Part shown: positions 13,300 to 23,765 of the stretch, in pieces | How positions within the stretch are numbered: position 1 is the stretch's first letter | Layout of the letters: the number at the start of each line of letters is the position of its first letter | Source: Synanceia verrucosa | Taxonomy: Eukaryota > Chordata > Actinopteri > Perciformes > Synanceiidae | NCBI GenBank assembly: GCA_029721515.1 | Contig: CM056561.1 | Span: 2,706,001 to 2,770,000 of the forward strand | Length of the DNA stretch: 64,000 nt | Direction: 5' to 3' | Position numbers and translations under genes: made by a program | The notes under the pieces: model-generated | The model's database searches: none | Told to the model about the DNA's origin: nothing | What the model saw: only the letters and a program-made list of their open reading frames with translations

Positions 13300-13475
13300 A
13301 ACCAATATTTAAAATATGAAAATTGTCACAGAGTGAGCTAACTAGCTGTGTGTGAAAGCAGTTAGAGCTACAGTGCTAACTGCTAAGCTAGCATAGCATT
13401 GTTAGCTGTTTTCAGCAGTCAAGCTCAGCTAGCCTCATTGCTAACGTCAAGTTAGCTGCCTAGCATCCAAGCAAA
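13300..13475 (+). repeat. Local duplicated segment rich in GCTAAC/GCTAGC, copy 2
   Basis: Shorter partner of 11465-11770. It lacks about 50-60 bp around the CTTTCTATAGCATTAGCCG part of copy 1. Both are preceded by a similar AATATTTAAA..ATATGAAA..TTG block, which places the start of the duplication upstream of the GCTAAC blocks. Confidence 0.75.
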
Positions 13476-14061
13476 GAATTAAAGTTTAAAAAGTTAAAGA
13501 AACAAAATGTATCTGCAGCTGAATGTTCCTGGCAGCCACTTCCACATCCCTCATGTCTCCTTTCTCTTACTCTGTTGTTGTTGTAGTTGTGTTTTTTTTT
13601 ATTACAGATAAAATCAGAGTAGGTTTGTTTAACATTCATCTTTAGCTCTTTCTCTTTGACTTCTCTAGAGAATATAGTCCCCGTCTTTTAATGGTTCATA
13701 AACACATCACTGTCCAAACCAAAACTCAAAAACTCATAAATCCATGAATAATAATAATAATAAAAAAAAAAATCATACATTCAGTTTGTCTTCAGGTGAT
13801 GAAATAAAGATAAATCTCGGCTTCGTTTTAGCTCCAGGCTTTAAGAATCAGTATTTAAACTATTTCTTCTTAACCATCAACTTTGCTGGAGAACAGAAGG
13901 GCAAACATCCACACATAGGAGAAAACTCTGCTGGACACAATAACACATAAAACATATTGCACCAAAATGAATATAACAGTTGTCCTTCAGTTTTAAATCG
14001 GTCACAGATTAGAGACTCCGAAGGGAAAGTGTTGTGCAGCATGATTTATGCATGTTTGGTG

Positions 14062-14438
14062 TTAAAGGTCCCATATTTTGAGCATTTTTAGGTCTCTACG
14101 TGTTCAGAAAAGCCGTAATTTCCTTCATTCTGTCTGCCTGGATACACCTGTGTTCACTCTGTCTGATTTCCATTTCAATGGAAAGGCGATGGATTTGTGT
14201 TGCCTAGGCAACAGCCTGGGTCCATGTTTACTTCCTGTCAGCTGATGTCATTCACATCCACTGCAACAGGAAATAAACTGGTGCCCATTCAGAATGAAAC
14301 GGTTTAAATCTTGTAAATTAGTGACATCACAAGTGGACATAAACATGATTTATTCATGGATTGAGCATGTTGATACTTTCACACAGTGCTTAAACAAATG
14401 GAAATCTCTTTTTTTTTTTTACAATATGGGACCTTTAA
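14062..14438 (+). mobile_element. MITE with GGTCCCATATT ends, complete copy
   Basis: A 377-bp element with a 16-bp perfect terminal inverted repeat: TTAAAGGTCCCATATT at 14062-14077 and AATATGGGACCTTTAA at 14423-14438. The interior has no coding frame. Parts of the same element recur at 15695-15742 (right end only) and 45440-45654 (left end missing). It is a typical non-autonomous DNA element. Confidence 0.85.
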
Positions 14439-14574
14439 TTTCCAAAAACATGAAATAAATGTAAACAAATCCTTCAAGTTTAGCTATAAAGTAGCTTAAC
14501 TTGAGAGAACTGTGAAAGATTATCCTAAGAGCACATCCAAGTAACATTGAGGACTATTAACTTCAAACGTTCAT

Positions 14575-17500
14575 TTACTCCTTTCCAGTTGGAGACTTCA
14601 AGGAGGAGGTGCTGCTTTTCTCAGGCATGCACAGTGAGGCCAGAGTGTTGAACTTGAAATCCAGCTCCATGTCCGGGTCAAAGGAAACGTCGGGGATGGA
14701 GATGGCATCAAGCTCAACGCTGGTCTTTGTGTCTCCTTCCTCAGCGTAAACATGAGGAGCGTAATCACCAAGCTCCTGTGAAGGTGTCTCCATGTTGTTC
14801 AGCATCTGCAAAGAAAAGGAGAATGTAAAGAAACAGAATCATCCTGCCTTTGGAGGATTGATCAAATTACTTTATCATTACCATATTTAGCACTTTGAGT
14901 ATATCTGCACGACTCGGCACAGCACACACTTGATCTGCAGAATATCTACGATGTCCAGCCCAAGTCTGGCAAATAAGAAGCACATGATTTTAGTCCAGCA
15001 TTAAAAAAAAAAAAACCAATCAGCTTTATGGATTTAAAAGTGAAATTTCAGTACCCTACGCATAGAGCTCCTGAGCTGATTTGTCATTGTCATGGTTGAT
15101 AATGCCCCCATTGACTGCAAAAATCAAATGTGGCAGCATTTAACTGAAATGAATTAATGATCCTCTAACAATAACAATAACGATAATAATCACAGTAATA
15201 AATCTAAAATTATAACGTCAGTACCCTACGCCTGGAGTTCCCACGTGAAAAGTTTTGTTCCATGGTTGAGTCGTTTGCCTGCTGGGAAAAAAAAACAAAG
15301 TACGACCACACTTCACTTTGAAAAGATGTAATAAATAAAATTAGTGTCTATTTGTCATGATGCAACATGAGCTATCATTACGCTTGAGGAAATATTATGT
15401 ATTATTAGACTCTTTCCAGCTGTGGTTTGGTGTGTCAGAGTATTACAGCAGCAGGATCAACACAAAGTAAAGTTAACTGTCCAATGCATTGCTACTTTTT
15501 ATGGTATTTAATTTGTCCTTTAACCTTGTTGTCATCTTTGTAACAATATATTATAATAACAACAATAATAATAATACTCAGTGGGACTAGTTCCTTTTAG
15601 GGTATCATATGAGGATAGGGGGTTCCCTGACAAGAAATTTGGCGCTGCTGTGATACTTTCAAATTATTTATAAAGCACACAGACCTGCTTTCTAATATAA
15701 AACACATGGAAATCTATCTTTTTACAATATGGGACCTTTAAGTTCCAAATATCATATCAGGTTTATGGACTTAAAAGGGAAATTTCAGTACCCCACGCAT
15801 AAAGCTCCTGAGCTGATATGTTGTTCTCATGGTTGTTGATGCTCCCATTGACTGCAAAATCACATATGGTAGAGTTTAAATTAATTTATCAGCCTCTAAT
15901 AATAACAATGATTATCATAATAATATTAATAATAATAAATCAAGTCAGTACCATTCGCATGGAGTTCTCACGTGAAAAGTTTAGTTCCATGGTTGAGTCG
16001 TTCGCCTGCTGGGGGAAAAAAAAAAAGTCAAACTTTACTTTGAAAAGAAGAAATAAATGAATGAATGTCCATTTGTTAAAAAAAAAAAAAAAAATAAAGA
16101 TCAAATGTTATTAATGGTAAAATGTAATTGTCCATCTGTCATGATGCATAACATATTATAAGTGAGATATGAAATCAGTGTATATGTTTCATCACTTACC
16201 TGGTTTATTGATGCAGCTTGTTCCTCATACTGGCTGTATCCTTTTCCAAATGGCTCAAATACCACCTGATGAAAGCCATTTTTATTTTATTTTTTTTAAT
16301 TTTTAATTTTATTTTATTGTTTTAGTGCTTTTAGTGATTAAAACCAGGCCAAAGAAAGTTACTTTTTACTTTTGATTAAAAACTATCGTGCATTTAACTT
16401 TAGTCTTGAAAATGAAAGATTTTACTTTGCAGTCAGTTCCTGGTTTCTCAATGTTTGAATCCATGAGACGTTGTGCTGAAACACCATCTTGGATCTCGAT
16501 GCTCTTGTTCTTACAGGACACCAGGATTGCCAAAAGGAGCACCACTGCGATGCAAAGACACAGAAAATGTAAAAGTCTGTTATTTTTCGTGTAATTTCAA
16601 AGACAGTGCTGTGGCCGTGGCATTTCAGCTCCTACCTGCCAGCAGCAGCATGCTGAAGAAGAAGACGGCCAGCCATGCTCCTCCCAGCGTCGAGCTCGCA
16701 GCTTTTCGGATGTGACAGTTTGGCCTGGTGGCGTCTTGGCAGCTACACACAGTGACGGACAGGTTGTGAATGGCTTTCCTGCCCTGAAGGTCAAACACTT
16801 CCAGCAGAAGGTTGTGATGTCCGGAGTGAACGGCCTTCTCCTTCACCAGGTTCACAGAGTAGCCTGCATCATGTCATATGGTGACATAAACCAGACCAGC
16901 ACTTTATATAATAACCATCATTTATAAACTGATTAAACTCCAGGTCATAGTTATTTCACTGTTAAAAGGATAATTAATAAAGTTTACTAATCATAATAAG
17001 TTCATTTAACAGTCTTTTGTTGCAAATATTATGAAATTTATACGCACACTTAAGAGTATTTGTAAAGTTTAAAGAACATGTTTGTGAACATTGCATTAGA
17101 TTTTAGTCTATAAAGATTATTTTGATGGATATTCTAAAGCTTCACCTGATGATAATGATACTTATGTTAAATCTTGAATGGTTGATGAATACTTTCTAAA
17201 GCATCTATAAACAATATTTAGATGGATAATTAATAATTTTGATAATTTGACAATGTTTAATAATAATTATCTCTGTAAGGTTAAAAACATTCTTAAGGAT
17301 TAAAATAATTTCAGATACTTAATAAAAATGTGTTCGACAATGAAATGTAAGAAATAAATATTTTACTGATGTAATCAGAAAGTATTCCTGAACCTTCTCA
17401 GCACTGACTTTTTAAAGTCACACAAACTATTGACAACATGACAGATGGATATTATTGTTTGATAAAGTGAAATAGCTAATGACTAAAGTTTAATGGACTA

Positions 17501-20500
17501 TCAATTCATAATTTATGAAGGACATTTATTAGAAAGCATTGCCCAATTGTGATCATAGTGGTAAAGTATTTATTGTTGCACATATTATACAATGTTGGAT
17601 ATAATTTCATGGATTTGTTCATGATCTTTTCTTTAACTTTTAAGAAATAAACATCTATAAATGCTACAGCGATAAACACACATTTGAACCATAAAACATC
17701 TTAAGTTTTAAGTTTAAACTGCGGACCTTATGTTTATAGACACTTTACAAAGTTTTTATTAACCATTAGACAAAATACTAAAATCATCAGCCATCAAAAT
17801 AATGTTTATAGACTTTATACAAACCATAGATGTGACTCACTCACTGACAAATATTTGATAAAGTATATAAAATGTTAGAATATGTGCAACAATAAACTGT
17901 CAAAATACCATAAATTATGACAATATTAATGATTTATAAACATTAGGAATGATCATTTCATTGCTTGTTAACAGTAAAAAAAAAAAGTTTTATTTAATTT
18001 AACTTGTATTAATCCTGATTATTGTTACCAAGGTTTGTTTTAACAGCTGTGATATTGGTTGATTTATGATCTTGAACGTCCGTCAGACAGGCAGAATCTT
18101 GTGATGCTTTTAAGACGCAAGAATATTTTGAAGTTTAAAAAGTGATGAAGTGAAAAAAACAAAAAGCAAATTGGGTAGAAAAAAAAGAAAAAAAAAATTC
18201 TGTTGTTTTTAGAAGAAAATTAAAAACAGGTGCAATGTTTCTTGTCTGCCCCTTTCAGATTATTATTATTTATCATTTTATTATTATTTCATGATTCTTT
18301 GATCCTTATTGTTTTTCTGCCTTGTGAAGCATTGTGGTGCTTTTTAAAGGAATAATCTTATAAGCGCTCACCTTGCGTGGGGTTGAACCTCCACTTGCCC
18401 TTGACGTCCCCCAGGAGTTTAAAGGTGAAAGGTCCACCGAAGGGTTTTTCATCAGGGTCAAAGGCCGTGACTTTGGCCAGAGAGACGCCATCATCCTGGC
18501 ACATGTCCACCGCGCTGACAGGCAGCGACGGAGCGTTGTCGTTCACATCTGTGATGTGGATCTCCAGCGTTGCGGTGCCCGTCATCGGAGGCTGCCCTGG
18601 ACAACAAAAACACCCGTTAGGTAAAGTCATGAACACCGTCTGCAGCGTATGAACAGTCCTGCAGGTCACACCGTTGTCGACAGCGAATATCGTGGTCGTG
18701 TAGATACTGCCGTTCACGAAGGACGACTCTCGGTCTACTGTCTTTGACGTGGTTACATTCCCAGTCTCGGCGTCCACTGTGACCCAATCGGCTGGATCGT
18801 CTCCAGTTCTGTACCTGAAAGGCAAATGTGTCGTGTTAAGACATTTTTTTTAAAATTAATGTAGAATATCTGTTTCCAGCAGCGTCATGACTCACGTGAC
18901 GGTGTTGCTGCTGTCGTGGTCTCTGGCTGTAAACGTCTCCAGGTAATGTCCCACCTTGACGTTCTCATCCACAGTGACTTGTTTGTAGGGTGAGACGAAG
19001 ATCGGCGGCTCGTTGACGTCCTCCACATTCACGATAACTTGGATGGTGGACGGACCCTCCGTAGCACCAACAGTGACCACATCCCAAAGACCGGTGGGAC
19101 GGCGATTCATCACCTGACACATGTGATAGGGGACCTCATTTTCTACGCTGATAGTCAAGTTCTTCAGATGGCTGTCCTCATAGTCCAGATACTGGAAGAA
19201 ATAAAAGTAAAGAAATATGTAAAAAAGAAAACATACAAGATAAGATAAGATAGAATTTTACTCATCCTGGGGGAAATACGGAAAATAGCATGAATACAAG
19301 ATAGAAGATTCAAGACATGTTTACTGTCACACGAACAGGAAGGAAATGTTTCCCTGACTTACCATGAACGCTGAGCAATAAATCAAAGTGTAAAACAAAT
19401 AAAAAGACAAAAATAGATAAATGAAGGCAGCTGAAAGGGCAAATCACATGAATACAAGAAATTTAAGCAGAAAAGTCCTTAAAGGATTATTTAATTACAA
19501 ATTAAGGAATTCAAAACTGTAAACAATATTTTTACCAACTAATCATTTGACTGTCTCTTGAAAAGAAGACTAATTACCTTCTTCACATACAGTAGACCCT
19601 CGTTAGTCTCGGGGTCGGTGGTGATCATGAAGTTGTTGTTCGTGTCTCCTTGGATTGTAAATTTGGCCCTCCAGGCTGCCGTACCTTTGCTGTCTTGGTC
19701 TTTAACTTGCAGACTTTTGACAAGAACATTTTCCTCTCTTTCTTTCACTCTCCCTGAACCCTGGGATAAAGAAAAAACAACTATGTTTTATATATTTTAT
19801 AGTTGTTTCCTTCCTCGTGGAGATAAATGAAAGAGGTCGTTTTCTCACCTGTTGTCCACTTATCACAGGAGGATGGTTGTTTCCGTCTTCGATGTTGACC
19901 GTGATGACACAGGAGGTGGAGAGCTCAACAGTTCCTTGGTCTCTGGCTACCACAACGATGGTGTATTTATCTGTCCGCTGATCGGTTTGAAAGCATAAAA
20001 AATATCAAACACACAGAGCTGAACAGATGTATGTATCAGAGCATCATCAGCATCGTCTCCTTCATTTTTAACTCTTTCTTCCTCACTGAGTTCACTCTTT
20101 GAATTCAACTGAATCCAACTTTTTAGTCCCAAATTTGAGGCAGAACACTGGCATTCACTGAGAAGTCAGAAATAAATCCAGAATAACAAAAAAACACTAA
20201 AACACATTTTTTTTCTGTTCAGGAATGACAGGAAATAATGCTTTGATATATTTTTCAGCTTTTTTTTTTTAATAAAATTTCTGGGTAACAATAATAATTA
20301 TATTTTAGAATTAAATATATAATTTTGCAGCTTGCATATTCTAAACACCTGACACTGGGTGGTATAATAATAAATCTGTTAAGCTCTTTATATCAATTTT
20401 TATTTTTACAGCAACATAAATACCGTTAAAAATACAACAACAAAAACAACAATAATAATAATAATAATAATGAAACATAAATAATTACAAAAATGAATTT

Positions 20501-21773
20501 GAAAATTTATGTAAAACAATAATTGCATTATTTTTTATTTTAAAATATGATTTTTTTGATTGAAGAGCTTGCACATACTGGTTAATTAATCATTAGAGAA
20601 ACATTAAAAATATATTTTTTTAAATCAGTAATAATGTTAATTTATGGCAGTGGTGGCAAACCCCTTACACTCGGTGGTGGAATAATACATTTTATTAAAC
20701 TCTGTGTTTGATTTGATGTAATTCAAATGTCGGGAGATGCAGAGTAGTTGACATCGCCTCACCTCGTGGTCCAGGCATCCTTTAAATGACATAGTTGCAG
20801 TGTCAGCATTCGGGAATAAGCTGAACTGCAGATCGTTTTGAGGCTGAGGAGTGACTGAGACTATTTTAAATTCAAGTTGTCCATTAACCGCATTGCTGTC
20901 TTCATCGGTTGCCTGGAGGATAATCATTTCAGTGCCTGTGAGTATCAGGAGAAAGGAGTTTTATTTTATAATTCATATTAGTATTATTGCCAACTACATG
21001 AGATAAAAAAAGACAAGTCACCTTGTAATGTTGACTCTTTTAAGGTGATGTTGTAGCTTTCTGGGTCACATACTGGAGGGTTGTCATTGGCGTCTATCAC
21101 TTTTAACTCAATGCCCAGCTGTGTGTCTATTATATGTGTTTCCCTATCGAGCGCCTGGAAGGTGAGCTGTTAATGCAAAGACAACACTTGTGAAACAACC
21201 CCCACAAACATCCAGGAGCTGCAATGACACCATTTCAAATGCACCTTTAAAACTTTGAATTTCTCATAGTCGATGGGGTCGTGGACCGTGACGACGCCGT
21301 CGTCTGGGTGGATTTGTAACAGGCCCTTGGGATCCATGTCGACACCTTGACCGTGGATCCTGAAAATGGTGAAGTTCTTTTGAATCTTAATCTGTAGGGA
21401 GTGAAAACACACAAAAAAAGCAGCACATTTTTGTGGTGACCTTCCTGTGTATTGTCATATTTATATGTAAGCACTGGGATTACTGACTTGGCCCAGATCG
21501 TATGGAAAAGTTCCTTTGTAGCCTTCATCAATAGAGAACGAGTCAATGATCCAGTCTCTTTTCTGTCGCTTCAAAGTCTCTGAAGATGATCTGTGGACTC
21601 CCAAACACTGCAAGAAACATCACATTACTTATGTCTTATAAAACCGGGTCAAAAAGTCTGGAACACGAACCTCTGGAATATAAGGCAGCTCCATTTGATT
21701 TATATTTTAAGTGGAAATACTGCAGATAAATCCTCACCAGCATCAGGAAAAGACTGAGGCGTATCGCCTCCAT
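14575..21773 (-). CDS. cdh26: Cadherin-26-like protein (downstream tandem copy)
   Basis: Nineteen exons, 3' to 5': 14575-14805, 14882-14965, 15055-15114, 15225-15281, 15792-15851, 15952-16008, 16200-16265, 16426-16544, 16636-16863, 18372-18596, 18672-18814, 18896-19191, 19578-19760, 19849-19977, 20763-20935, 21022-21166, 21245-21391, 21488-21607, 21738-21773. They total 2559 nt, giving 852 residues. The order is a signal peptide (MEAIRLSLFLML..), a very short pro-segment ending RQKR, a mature start DWIIDSF with Trp at position 2, then five cadherin repeats with calcium motifs ALDRE, DANDNPP, DVNEPP, TVDRES and DVNDNAP. A membrane helix lies at about 592-618, followed by a tail of about 234 residues. 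The end (ISIPDVSFDPDMELDFKFN) resembles a weakened beta-catenin-binding region. The family mediates calcium-dependent adhesion. Calling it CDH26 rests on the short pro-segment, overall plan and human 20q synteny. The tail is built from short in-frame exons, two of them duplicated. Confidence 0.88.
15055..16008 (-). repeat. Tandem duplication of a tail exon pair in the downstream cadherin gene
   Basis: The unit is a 57-nt exon, an intron and a 60-nt exon. Copy 1 is 15952-16008 plus 15792-15851. Copy 2 is 15225-15281 plus 15055-15114. The unit length is about 730 bp. The exons encode QANDSTMELNFSRENSMRM versus QANDSTMEQNFSRGNSRRR, and SMGASTTMRTTYQLRSFMRG versus SMGALSTMTMTNQLRSSMRR. All four are in phase 0, so each pair adds 39 residues without a frame change. 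The flanking intron sequence (GTCAGTACC-type donors, TATTATAATAA-rich) is duplicated too. A MITE right end at about 15695-15742 sits between the copies. Confidence 0.85.
18597..18671 (-). other. 75-nt intron in the downstream cadherin gene, in frame without stop codons
   Basis: The donor is G|GTGTGACC and the acceptor is TTGTTGTCCAG|G, between exons encoding ..FAVDN and GQPPMTGTATL... The paralog has AVDDGEPPATGTCTV at the same place, so the intron is normally removed. Its length is a multiple of three and the read-through has no stop, so retention would add 25 residues inside the fifth cadherin repeat. Confidence 0.75.
19240..19350 (-). repeat. Retroelement tail fragment in cadherin intron
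   Basis: Contains TTCAAGACATGTTTACTGTC and TCATCCTGGGGGAAAT, matching the TTTATTGATCC..GGGAAATT and TTCAAGATTCAAGAG signatures seen at 35477 and 38055. It is probably the end of the same retroelement family, inserted in reverse in the intron at 19192-19577. Confidence 0.4.
20030..20720 (-). repeat. Dispersed repeat, unknown family (copy B, with a second partial unit)
   Basis: Reverse-strand match to 4233-4620 and 60455-60870 across TTATTTCCTGTCATTCCTGA and the TGACTTCTCAGTGAAT block. The stretch 20575-20720 repeats the 5' part again (compare GATTAATCCACCAGTATGTA at 60561 with TTAATTAACCAGTATGTGCA here). It lies in the intron at 19978-20762. Confidence 0.65.
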
Positions 21774-22189
21774 ACTTTATCTAGATGGTGTCTTATTATA
21801 GTCTTCAATCCCCCAGCTGAGAGACTTCTTCTCAGGTGCACCTGAATGAAAGTCCAACTGCACACCTGTGCAGGATCTGGCTGCAGTACACCTGAGAGTG
21901 GGAGGTGGGAGGGTCTGTGGCGTAATAAATGATCTCACATGAACCTTTATAGGTCCATCCACAAACAGCTGGGTGTGGGCGACGTACCGTGTGTGTTAAC
22001 ATACTTTAAAGTGTGGAGGAATTAGTGACATCTAGTGGTGAGGTGGCAGATTGCAGACAACAGAGAGAAAGCGAGAACAGGTGAGGCAGGAAAGCAAAAG
22101 ACAGAGTTTAGTTTAGAGAAAATGAAGAGGATGAACTCTGAAGATGAAGTTTATGGTGTCTTATTAAAGGTTAACGACAGAACGAGCGA

Positions 22190-22345
22190 CATCATCGACT
22201 CCAGTGACACAACATTTGGTTTGTCCACCCTGGGCTCCTGTAGAAACATGGCTGCCGCTTCTGCGGAAATGTAAACAGCTCGTTATAAGGTAACGAATTT
22301 TCAGTTTCAGGTGATTAAACATTACAGAATATTATATATAATATA
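22190..22345 (+). repeat. Fish dispersed repeat fragment (GTAGAAACATGGC type)
   Basis: The string CTGTAGAAACATGGCTGCCG, followed by TATAAGGTAACGAATTTTCA and CAGGTGATTA, is the pattern of a widely dispersed fish repeat as I remember it. Only one copy is seen here, so the call rests on memory of the motif. Confidence 0.4.
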
Positions 22346-22654
22346 CTGAATAGATAGAATAGATTGCATCCAACCAGAAGTGCAAAAGCAGCAATAAATA
22401 AATGATAACATACATGTAAAAAAAAATACATACACATACGATAAGTATATGCTTATGCCGGAGTATAGGTTATGGAAAGATATGTAAATATTTACAGTAT
22501 ATACAGCTATAATAATACAAAATATTTTCAGTATAAATAGAAAGTCAAACTGTGCAATCTGAATGTAGAGTAGAATAATGGCATTTTTATAATTTTATAA
22601 TTAGTCTGTAACATTATCAGTTAGAGAAATATGAGAACGGTGACAGAATGCTAT

Positions 22655-22657
22655 TAA

Positions 22658-22703
<46 letters not shown>
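22655..22703 (+). repeat. ATT/TTA trinucleotide microsatellite
   Basis: About 16 uninterrupted TTA units. Confidence 0.95.
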
Positions 22704-23689
22704 TATGCAGTGTGTTAAACCAAGCATGAGGAAAACAAAATGTAAAATACATAAAAAACACAATATATAAAAATTGTAAAAAAAAAAAAAAAAAAAAAAG
22801 TCACTATGGAAACCCAAACTGTTTGATATTAAATAGATAAAACATCATGAAATAAACATGTGATTACATATTAATATAGTGTATTGTAAATGCCATATAT
22901 AGCATGGTAATGAATTATAGTGTACTATACTCTTATATATATTTTCCTCAGTTACTGTTTTACTGTGAAAAGAATTGACAATAATACACAATAACACATG
23001 ATTTATGCTACATTAGAGAGATAATTGAGTCTGTTTTCATGTTCAGAGTCGAATCGTTGTTACACCGACATGAACAGACTTGTCTTTTAATAATCGGTTG
23101 GTGGATTAAAACAGCTGGCCTGAGGTCTGTTTATTTTAAAGCTAATTAGCATTTAGTTTGAATGAGGGAACTGTTTTTCTCTCTTCTTTTGATCACATTC
23201 AGTGAATACACTGTATACACAGTATTTTAGTTAGTGTGAACTGTGTTTGTACTTCTGTACTGTAAAGAAAATTGTTGAGTATTTCATGCTACTTTAAACT
23301 TCTGCTCCATCACATTTCAGTGGGAAATATTGCACTTTTTTACTTTTACCACATCCAAAAGCAAACATACGTATAACTACATAATACACTTTAATATTAT
23401 TATGTATAACTTATTTTTTTCTCCAGATTTTTCAGGTTTTATTTAAATAAGTGGATCAACTCTTCAGTATTTCACCAAAAAAAGCAAAAAAATTAGAGAA
23501 AAGTCTGAAAAATTTCTGTGAACATTTTTTTTCTTTTGTGTCTCATTATTGCATGACCCCTTAGATTTTTTTGTGACCCTTTGGAGAGGCCCAACCCCTT
23601 GTTTGGGAACTTTTGGAGTACTTTTACATAATTAAAAGATCTCTGCATAGTACCAGGACCTCTTGAGCAATCCACAGCATGATGCTGTT

Positions 23690-23765
23690 GATGAAACTGT
23701 GGTTTAATGATGAAACTGTGGTTTAATGGTGAAACTGTGGTTTAATTAATGATGAAACTTTGGTT
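23690..23765 (+). repeat. 19-bp tandem repeat, four units
   Basis: The unit GATGAAACTGTGGTTTAAT is found at 23690, 23709 and 23728 (GG for GA at the start), with a degenerate fourth at 23751. Confidence 0.9.

Larger units (their letters stand above)
8741..14574. other. Gene-free interval between mtg2 and the cadherin cluster
   Basis: I see no exon with coding bias on either strand. The interval holds simple repeats (for example an ATT run near 10525-10560), a local duplication (11465-11770 and 13300-13475) and one complete MITE (14062-14438). The rest is AT-rich, unannotated sequence. Confidence 0.6.

Noticed and set aside
15046..15114. Apparent stop codon (GCG TAG) in the second copy of the tail exon, suggesting a decayed exon
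   Set aside because: The stop appears only in a frame not used by the flanking exons. In phase 0, which all neighbours share, the exon is open and ends at a good donor.
18358..18825. Single 155-residue exon reading through the fifth cadherin repeat
   Set aside because: The middle 75 nt has proper splice borders and interrupts the cadherin motif relative to the paralog. I treat it as two exons with a retainable intron.
22035..22274. 79-residue open frame ending MAAASAEM
   Set aside because: The 3' half overlaps a dispersed fish repeat and there is no homology to a known protein.
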